Shown here in pieces: positions 1 to 4,503 of a stretch of 6,880 nucleotides of DNA; position 1 is the first letter of the stretch, and each line of letters opens with the position of its first letter. The stretch comes from Spirochaetales bacterium (GTDB taxonomy: Bacteria; Spirochaetota; Spirochaetia; DTKZ01): positions 1 to 6,880 of the forward strand of contig JAITGB010000260.1 in NCBI GenBank assembly GCA_031280945.1, given 5' to 3'. The notes under the pieces are model-generated. The model had not been told where the DNA came from. It ran no database searches and worked only from the letters and a program-made list of their open reading frames with translations. The translations under genes and the position numbers were made by a program.

Positions 1-48
1 ATGCGTGGAAGAGAATTTCAGGAGGGCCAGCGCATATAAAATTTTTAT

Positions 49-105
49 GGGGGTCTGGGGGGGGGGCTTTCGGCCTCCCGGCGGGGGTTCGGGGGCGGAG
101 CCCCC
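49..105 (+). repeat. G-rich hairpin block with a G10 tract
   Basis: The block contains G5 (49-53), G10 (57-66), G5 (83-87) and G5 (91-95). Two hairpins are visible: 61-67 pairs with 73-79 around a TTTCG loop (7 pairs, one G-T), and GGGGGC at 91-96 pairs with GCCCCC at 100-105 around GGA. Neither is followed by a T run, so they are not ordinary terminators. The G runs could also form a quadruplex. No counterpart is present at the second repeat copy. Confidence 0.6.
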
Positions 106-107
106 GT

Positions 108-215
108 CCGCGCAAGGGATAGAAGCGGAAATCCTTGCGGATTTTGCAGAGCAAAATCCGCTGGATTGGAGCGGATAGCCCGGTTTTTTGCCGCACAGCG
201 GCAAAAAATGCGCCC
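108..215 (+). repeat. Dispersed 108-bp hairpin repeat, copy 1
   Basis: This segment is identical at 105 of 108 positions to 4344-4451, in the same orientation. It contains a perfect 11-bp hairpin at 137-161 with loop AGA and a second perfect 11-bp hairpin at 184-208 with loop ACA. Two further stems overlap the first: 111-117 with 133-139, and 156-161 with 171-176. The three differences from copy 2 are exactly the loop bases 148-150. The repeat encodes nothing plausible. It resembles REP/BIME-type intergenic elements in scale and structure, but I cannot assign it to a named family. Confidence 0.9.
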
Positions 216-259
216 CAAAAGTTTATATGCGCTGGCCCTGCGCCCAAATTCTTTTGCTC

Positions 260-288
260 TTTATTTTTCCCGTGAAAACGCTTATAGT
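260..288 (+). promoter_or_regulatory. Candidate promoter for the TPR gene
   Basis: TATAGT at 283-288 matches the sigma-70 -10 consensus at 5 of 6 positions. Seventeen bases upstream is TTTATT (260-265), a poor -35 element. Transcription would start near 295, leaving a leader of about 50 nt before the ATG at 346. The call rests mainly on the -10 and on the position between the repeat block and the gene. Confidence 0.35.
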
Positions 289-333
289 GCGAAAAGTGTT
301 TAGCCGTCTTTTTGTATGGTCGAAAATGTACAT

Positions 334-339
334 AGGGAG
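334..339 (+). promoter_or_regulatory. Ribosome binding site of the TPR gene
   Basis: AGGGAG lies 6 nt before the ATG at 346 and fixes this start. An in-frame ATG at 316 is excluded because a TAA follows at 340-342. Confidence 0.75.
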
Positions 340-345
340 TAAACC

Positions 346-1248
346 ATGACGAAATTTATACGCCTTGCTGCCGCGCTTGCGGCGGCGTGTGTTTTGACGG
401 CTGGGGCGGCGGCCCAGGAGGGCGGCGCGAGTAGTCTGCACCGGGGGATTGGATTCTATAAGGTGTCGGATTTTGAGAAGGCGGCGGATGCTTTTCGTGA
501 GGCGGCGCGGGGCACGGGGCCGGAGAGGGGGGACGCGCATTTTTGGCTTGCGAAGACTTTGTCCGCTCTGGAGCGCTACGATGAGGCTGCGCTGTCCCTT
601 GAGCATTTTGTGAAGAGTTTTCCTTCGAGCGCGTATTTTCCTGAGGCGGTCTACGAGAGGGGGAGGCTTCTGTATTTTCAGAGGGACTACGATGCGGCTA
701 TTATTGCTTTTCAGCACTTTTTGACGCGCTATCCTGATTCGCAGTATGCTCCGAACGCTTTTTTTTGGACGGGCGAGGCTCTTTTCGCGCTGGGGAATCT
801 TTCTCAGGCGGAGAGGATGTTTATGACTGTGGTCAACCGTTATCCTACGAGTTCGCGGCTGGAGGCGGCGCGCTACAGGGCGGCGGTTATCGGCCTGAAA
901 CACAGGGAGGAGGAGCTTCTGAAACTGCTGCGCTGGAGCCACGAGGAGTACCTCAAGGCCCAGGAGAGCCGCCAGAGCCTGGAGCGTACCTACGCGGAGA
1001 TTGTGGATTCCTACCAGAGGCAGCTTGCGGCTTTAAATACGGGAAACTTGAGCGCGGAGGTGGTGCGTTTGAGCGAGGAGACCCATAGGCTTAAGTCTGA
1101 GCTTGCGGCGCAGAAGAGTCAGCATTCGTCTTCTTCGGGGCCGGAGTACGAGGGGCAGATGAGGATTCTCGCGGCGCGGGAGGAGGCTTTGACTTTGAAA
1201 GAGGCGTACCTGGAACAGCTTATTCAGGAATATGAGGGGAAGAGGTAG
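346..1248 (+). CDS. Exported TPR and coiled-coil protein, CpoB/YbgF- or BamD-like in layout
   Basis: The 300-residue protein begins with a basic N-terminus and a hydrophobic Ala/Leu-rich stretch (7-23), a likely signal peptide with cleavage near AAA-Q24. Cys15 after LAAA could instead be a loose spirochaete lipobox, so a lipoprotein is possible. At least four TPR-type helical pairs follow at about 31-60, 64-97, 101-134 and 138-171, with the repeated pattern of A-x-x-x-F and YPxS turns (RYPDSQYAPNAF at 128-139, RYPTSS at 165-170). From about 185 to 298 the chain is charged and helical, broken by a Ser-rich patch near 259-264, consistent with coiled coil. TPR proteins of this layout usually scaffold periplasmic or outer-membrane complexes, so an envelope assembly role is inferred and no partner is visible. 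It is the first gene of a probable cluster running to recA. A cpoB name is not justified because no tol-pal genes are present. Confidence 0.85.
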   Translation: MTKFIRLAAALAAACVLTAGAAAQEGGASSLHRGIGFYKVSDFEKAADAFREAARGTGPERGDAHFWLAKTLSALERYDEAALSLEHFVKSFPSSAYFPEAVYERGRLLYFQRDYDAAIIAFQHFLTRYPDSQYAPNAFFWTGEALFALGNLSQAERMFMTVVNRYPTSSRLEAARYRAAVIGLKHREEELLKLLRWSHEEYLKAQESRQSLERTYAEIVDSYQRQLAALNTGNLSAEVVRLSEETHRLKSELAAQKSQHSSSSGPEYEGQMRILAAREEALTLKEAYLEQLIQEYEGKR

Positions 1249-1317
1249 GGTTCTTGTCCTTTTAAGGGGACGGAATCCGCAAATTTATGGACAATAACGG
1301 AGCGTAACGAGAGCCGT

Positions 1318-2415
1318 ATGGGTATTTTTGGCAGAAAAAAAACGGCTTTGTCCGAGGCTGCGCGGTTTTTCCGGGCGCGGCGTTTTGCGGATACTATACG
1401 AATTCTTGAGCCTCAGGTTTTTGCCTACAGGGAGAATCCTTCCTACTACTATATGCTGGGGATGGCTTGTCTCTATACGGGGGACTATTTTGGGGCCAAT
1501 ACCTACTTGAAGCGGTGCCTGCAGATTGATTACCGCCAGAAGAACGCTCAGTTGGGGCTGGCTATTATTTGCCTCAAGAGGAACGAGACGCATGAGAGTC
1601 TGCGGATTTGGCTGGAGATTCTGGACGATGAGCCGAAAAACCGGTTTGCGCGGCTGGGGCTTGATACGGTAAAAAAGAATCCGAGCCCTCAGGGTATAGA
1701 GGCTCTTTTTGAGAACCGGCGGGAGTTGTCTCTTGTTCCTTCGCCGGGTTTTTTCCTGCCTGTTTGGGCGAAGCGGCTCATCGCGGGGGCTCTTCTTGTG
1801 GCTTTTCTTGGTTTTGGGGGGGTATTTCTGCGGCAGAGGTTTTTGCCTGCGGGGGCGGCCTACACGAGGCCGGGGGTTCAGGCTGTGTACCTTGACCGGG
1901 GCGAGGAGGTGCTGGACAAAGAGAGCAGGGCTGTTTTTATGCTCACGGAGCAGGAGATTCGCTCTTCTTTTGAGAGCGTAAAGAGTTTCCTTGACCGCTA
2001 CGAGGATAACCAGGCCCGCCGGGAGATTAACCGGCTTCTTTTGTCGAACGCGGGGCGGGGGGTGAAGAGCAAGGCGTCAGCTTTTATTCCTTTTATTCAG
2101 ACTCCAACTTTTGCCAATTTTCCTGATTCTTTTTCTTTTCAGGAGGTGCGGGCGAATCCTGCTTTGCACGAGGGCTGTTTTGTCCGCTGGAAGGGGAGAA
2201 TTTCCAACGTTGTGGTTGAGGAGAAGCGTATTACGTTTGATTTTCTCGTGGGGTACGCAGACCAAAAGATTCTGGAGGGTATTGTTCCGGCGGAGCTGGA
2301 CTTTGCGGCGCGGCTTGAGGCGGCTTTTGCCTACGAGATTATTGGGCGCGTTGTTACGGCGAAGTCCGGGGGGCTTGCTTTGAATATTCTTTCCCTGCAC
2401 GAGCTGGGGCTTTGA
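1318..2415 (+). CDS. TPR - single membrane segment - OB-like protein, function unknown
   Basis: This 365-residue protein has no signal peptide. Residues 7-109 form about three TPR-like helical pairs (YYYMLGMACLYTGDYFGANTYL region at 43-64, then AQLGLAIICLKRNETHESL at 77-95). One strongly hydrophobic segment at about 152-171, flanked by Lys/Arg on both sides, should cross the inner membrane. Residues 180-280 are mixed helical. The last 80 residues (about 286-362) alternate beta-type segments, with WKGRISNV, ITFDFLVGY and YEIIGRVV, and look like an OB-fold. That fold is an inference from pattern only. The TPR part is probably cytoplasmic and the C-terminal domain outside the membrane. GAGAG (1309-1313) sits only 4 nt before the ATG, a weak ribosome binding site. 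The stop codon overlaps the dtd start, suggesting coupled translation. I do not recognise a named family. Confidence 0.85.
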   Translation: MGIFGRKKTALSEAARFFRARRFADTIRILEPQVFAYRENPSYYYMLGMACLYTGDYFGANTYLKRCLQIDYRQKNAQLGLAIICLKRNETHESLRIWLEILDDEPKNRFARLGLDTVKKNPSPQGIEALFENRRELSLVPSPGFFLPVWAKRLIAGALLVAFLGFGGVFLRQRFLPAGAAYTRPGVQAVYLDRGEEVLDKESRAVFMLTEQEIRSSFESVKSFLDRYEDNQARREINRLLLSNAGRGVKSKASAFIPFIQTPTFANFPDSFSFQEVRANPALHEGCFVRWKGRISNVVVEEKRITFDFLVGYADQKILEGIVPAELDFAARLEAAFAYEIIGRVVTAKSGGLALNILSLHELGL

Positions 2416-2900
2416 TGCGGGCTGTTGTTCAGCTTGTACGGGACTGTACGGTGTACGTGGAGGGGAAGGCTGAGGGAACTTGCGCGGATTGCCGTGCGGG
2501 GTCTCTTGCAGGTTCTCTTGAGGCGGGGCTTCTTGTGTATTTGGGTGTTGCGCGGGGCGATAGTGAGGCGGACATCGCGTATATGGCGAATAAAATCATC
2601 AATTTGAGGATTTTCCCTGACGAAAACGGGAAGATGAACAAGTCCCTTGGGGAAACGGGGGAGGGGATTATGGTGATTTCGCAGTTTACTTTGTACGGGG
2701 ATGTACGCAAGGGGAGGCGGCCTTCCTACGATGCGGCTTTGCCTCCGCGTGAGGCGGAAAAACTGTACGAGGCTTTTTTGGAGAGGCTCTCCGCTTTGGG
2801 GTTTCCTCCCCGGCGGGGTCAATTTCAGGCTGATATGCGGGTAAGCTACACGAACAGGGGGCCTGTTACGATACTTGTCGATTCTGAAAAAAAATTCTAA
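2415..2900 (+). CDS. dtd: D-aminoacyl-tRNA deacylase (DTD)
   Basis: DTD hydrolyses D-amino acids, and also mischarged glycine, from tRNAs in the cytoplasm, protecting translation. The 161-residue protein starts MRAVVQLV and carries both family signatures: SQFTLYG at 89-95 and the G-cis-Pro motif GPVT at 149-152 (in NRGPVTILVDS). The block NKIINLRIFPDENGKMNKSL at 59-78 and GDVRKGRRPS at 95-104 are also typical. I prefer the ATG at 2415, which gives the usual MRAV start; a TTG at 2412 would add one residue. The ATG overlaps the previous stop (TGATG). Usual length is about 145; the excess is an insertion at about 22-37 with Cys23 and Cys26 and a tandem GSL/GSL unit, where other DTDs have a short turn. 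The catalytic motifs are intact. Confidence 0.96.
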   Translation: MRAVVQLVRDCTVYVEGKAEGTCADCRAGSLAGSLEAGLLVYLGVARGDSEADIAYMANKIINLRIFPDENGKMNKSLGETGEGIMVISQFTLYGDVRKGRRPSYDAALPPREAEKLYEAFLERLSALGFPPRRGQFQADMRVSYTNRGPVTILVDSEKKF

Positions 2901-2939
2901 CCTATCTACTCCGGCAATGCAAGCAAACGGAACAAAATT

Positions 2940-2964
2940 CCCGTATTAATACTGGGTAGAGAGG
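2940..2964 (+). promoter_or_regulatory. recA upstream palindrome and ribosome binding site
   Basis: The perfect 10-bp palindrome GTATTAATAC (2943-2952) is flanked by CCC and, after one base, GGG. It ends 18 nt before the recA start and could be an operator, but it does not match a LexA box I can name with confidence. AGAGAGG at 2958-2964 is a good ribosome binding site 6 nt before the ATG at 2971. No clear -35/-10 pair is visible in the 70-nt gap, so recA may be read from the upstream genes. Confidence 0.4.
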
Positions 2965-2970
2965 TATACT

Positions 2971-4248
2971 ATGGCAAAAAAAGAGTTTGTCGCGTTTCAG
3001 GTTCCCGCAGGGAACACTCCCGAAGAGAAAAACAAGGCCCTTGAGGCGGCGAAGCTGCAAATAGAGAAGCAGTTCGGCAAGGGTTCGATTATGAAGCTGG
3101 GTACTGGGCTTGATTCCATGGAAATCGATACGATTCCTACGGGTTCGATTCTTTTGGATGAGGCCCTGGGCATTGGGGGCTATCCCAAGGGGCGCATTAT
3201 AGAGATTTACGGGCCTGAGTCTTCGGGAAAGACGACTCTTGCCCTGCACGCTATTGCGGAGGCCCAGAAAGCTCAAGGCATCGCGGCTTTTATAGATGCG
3301 GAACACGCCCTTGACCCTGTGTACGCGCGGGGCCTGGGGGTCAACATAGATGAGTTGTGGGTTTCCCAGCCGGATACGGGGGAGCAGGCCCTTGAAATCG
3401 CTGAATCCCTTGTGCGCTCGGGGGCTGTGGATATTATTGTGGTTGATTCTGTTGCCGCCCTGACGCCCCAGGCGGAAATCGAGGGGGATATGGGGGATTC
3501 CCACGTGGGGCTTCAGGCGCGGCTTATGAGCCAGGCCCTCCGCAAACTCACGGGGCTTATTTCAAAATCCGGTTCGTGCCTGATTTTTATTAACCAAATC
3601 CGCATGAAGATAGGCGTTATGTACGGGAATCCTGAAACCACGACAGGGGGAAACGCTCTGAAGTTTTACTCGTCGGTGCGTATTGAGGTTCGCAAGGGGG
3701 AGGCCATTACCCGCGGCAGCAGCGATGATGATGTTCTGGGCAACAAGGCGAAGGTAAAGGTTGTAAAAAACAAGGTGGCTCCGCCTTTCCGCAAAGTGGA
3801 ACTTGAGATTATTTTCGGGAAGGGGATTTCTTCCCTTGCGAGTCTTCTTGATGCGGCCCTCAAATACAATTTGATTGAAAAGAGCGGGAGCTGGTACTCC
3901 TATGGGGCGGAGCGCATAGGGCAGGGGAGGGATAACGTTAAGGAATTCCTTGAGAAGAATCCCCAAATTTTTGCGGAAATCGATGAAAAGCTGAGGGTTC
4001 TTATGTTCCCAAAGCGGGCGGAAAAGGCGGCTGCTGCCGCTGCCAAGGCAGAAAAGAAGGGCGGCAAAAAGGGGGCGGAGAAAAAGGAGGACGAGGCTCT
4101 TGAGGCTTCCGGTTCTTCGGCTGATTCGGGCGGGGAGGCTGTTTCCGCTCCTGGGCCTGCGGCTGCTACGGCTGAGGGGGACAAGAAGGGGAAGAGGGGG
4201 GCGGACAAGGGGGCCTCAGAGAAGGCTGAGGAGGAGGAGTTGTTTTGA
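2971..4248 (+). CDS. recA: RecA recombinase with long low-complexity C-terminal tail
   Basis: RecA forms ATP-dependent filaments on single-stranded DNA, drives strand exchange in recombination and repair, and acts as coprotease in SOS responses where LexA exists. All core elements are present: Walker A GPESSGKT (81-88), the catalytic Glu in IDAEHALDP (Glu111), Walker B IIVVDS (155-160), loop L1 around EGDMGDSHVG (171-180), and Gln209 leading into loop L2 with GVMYGNPETTTGGNALKF (215-232). The core ends near residue 348. RecA proteins are usually about 350 residues; this one has 425. The extra tail (about 350-425) is Lys/Ala/Glu/Gly-rich, then Ser/Gly/Ala-rich, and closes with an acidic EEEELF. 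The acidic end recalls the regulatory C-terminus of E. coli RecA, here displaced by a basic spacer. The frame is continuous, with no sign of an intein or frameshift. Confidence 0.99.
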   Translation: MAKKEFVAFQVPAGNTPEEKNKALEAAKLQIEKQFGKGSIMKLGTGLDSMEIDTIPTGSILLDEALGIGGYPKGRIIEIYGPESSGKTTLALHAIAEAQKAQGIAAFIDAEHALDPVYARGLGVNIDELWVSQPDTGEQALEIAESLVRSGAVDIIVVDSVAALTPQAEIEGDMGDSHVGLQARLMSQALRKLTGLISKSGSCLIFINQIRMKIGVMYGNPETTTGGNALKFYSSVRIEVRKGEAITRGSSDDDVLGNKAKVKVVKNKVAPPFRKVELEIIFGKGISSLASLLDAALKYNLIEKSGSWYSYGAERIGQGRDNVKEFLEKNPQIFAEIDEKLRVLMFPKRAEKAAAAAAKAEKKGGKKGAEKKEDEALEASGSSADSGGEAVSAPGPAAATAEGDKKGKRGADKGASEKAEEEELF

Positions 4249-4255
4249 TGCCATT

Positions 4256-4272
4256 CAATCCCGTAGGGATTG
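4256..4272 (+). other. Small hairpin just after recA
   Basis: CAATCCC (4256-4262) pairs with GGGATTG (4266-4272) around GTA, 8 nt after the recA stop. No T run follows, so intrinsic termination is unlikely. It might protect the recA mRNA 3' end. Confidence 0.4.
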
Positions 4273-4307
4273 CTGTCCGGCCCTGGGCTCTGGGCGTACC
4301 AGTCTCG

Positions 4308-4333
4308 CCGGGGTTTTGCCTTGAAAACCCCGG
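4308..4333 (+). terminator. Possible terminator-like hairpin after recA
   Basis: CCGGGGTTTT (4308-4317) pairs perfectly with AAAACCCCGG (4324-4333) around a 6-nt loop. It is the strongest stem directly after recA and outside the dispersed repeat. The sequence after it (GGGTAAC) lacks a T run, so it does not meet the intrinsic-terminator rule. It may act as a processing or pause hairpin. Confidence 0.3.
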
Positions 4334-4343
4334 GGGTAACAGG

Positions 4344-4451
4344 CCGCGCAAGGGATAGAAGCGGAAATCCTTGCGGATTTTGCTTCGCAAAATCCGCTGG
4401 ATTGGAGCGGATAGCCCGGTTTTTTGCCGCACAGCGGCAAAAAATGCGCCC
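4344..4451 (+). repeat. Dispersed 108-bp hairpin repeat, copy 2
   Basis: Identical to 108-215 except that the first hairpin loop is TTC (4384-4386) rather than AGA. The hairpins lie at 4373-4397 and 4420-4444. Directly after it comes AAATTCTT, which in copy 1 appears only after a 30-bp insertion, so copy 2 shows the uninterrupted junction. It sits between recA and the FecR gene, ending about 50 nt before the latter's start. Confidence 0.9.
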
Positions 4452-4468
4452 AAATTCTTGACCGGACA

Positions 4469-4498
4469 TTGTAATTTCTTCTTTATTTGCGCTATAGT
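4469..4498 (+). promoter_or_regulatory. Promoter of the FecR-PEGA gene, close enough for a leaderless mRNA
   Basis: TTGTAA (4469-4474, 4 of 6 to the -35 consensus) is separated by 18 bp from TATAGT (4493-4498, 5 of 6 to the -10). The expected transcription start is about 4503-4507, on top of the ATG at 4504. An alternative is TTGACC (4458-4463) with TTTATT (4482-4487), also 18 bp apart, which would leave a leader of about 10 nt. Confidence 0.45.
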
Positions 4499-4503
4499 GG
4501 GGT

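Larger units (their letters stand above)
23..239. repeat. 18-bp perfect inverted repeat pair enclosing the repeat block
   Basis: Bases 23-40 (AGGGCCAGCGCATATAAA) are the exact reverse complement of 222-239. Allowing one mismatch, the match extends to 23-45 against 217-239 (22 of 23). The arms enclose about 180 bp of G-rich and hairpin DNA, so the whole looks like a small non-coding element with terminal inverted repeats. However, the second copy of the internal repeat at 4344-4451 lacks these arms, so they are not a constant part of that repeat. The arms could be ends of a MITE-like element, or the result of template switching that copied the left sequence to the right in inverted orientation. 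Confidence 0.6.
1..345. other. Repeat-rich intergenic region upstream of the TPR gene
   Basis: No gene is supported here. In order the region holds the left arm of an inverted repeat (23-45), a G-rich hairpin block (49-105), a dispersed hairpin repeat (108-215), a short insertion with the right inverted-repeat arm (216-245), and a promoter and ribosome binding site for the gene starting at 346. Frame 1 is open from the window edge to a TAA at 37-39, which could be the last codons of an upstream gene, but 12 codons are too few to judge. The long frames crossing the region on either strand are explained by the GC-rich repeats. Confidence 0.7.

Noticed and set aside
184..208. Hairpin with T6 and A6 arms as an intrinsic terminator (also at 4420-4444)
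   Set aside because: The T run is on the 5' side and the A run on the 3' side on both strands, the opposite of a terminator, which needs T bases after the stem.
316..342. Eight-codon leader ORF before the first TPR gene
   Set aside because: It has no ribosome binding site and no amino-acid bias suggestive of attenuation; its stop only happens to fall next to the gene's own ribosome binding site.
223..942. Minus-strand open frame of 239 codons opposite the first TPR gene
   Set aside because: Arg/Lys/Pro-rich shadow of a clear gene with signal peptide and TPR repeats; no domain seen.
1254..1270. GTCCTTTTAAGGGGAC as a hairpin terminator after the first TPR gene
   Set aside because: It relies on G-T pairs, leaves almost no loop and has no T run after it.
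108..4451. The repeat pair as a CRISPR array or transposon ends
   Set aside because: Only two copies, more than 4 kb apart with ordinary chromosomal genes between them, same orientation, no spacers, no transposase or cas gene.
4274..4468. TGTCCGG (4274-4280) and CCGGACA (4462-4468) as inverted ends around repeat copy 2
   Set aside because: Only 7 bp, not related to the arms around copy 1, and could arise by chance in GC-rich DNA.
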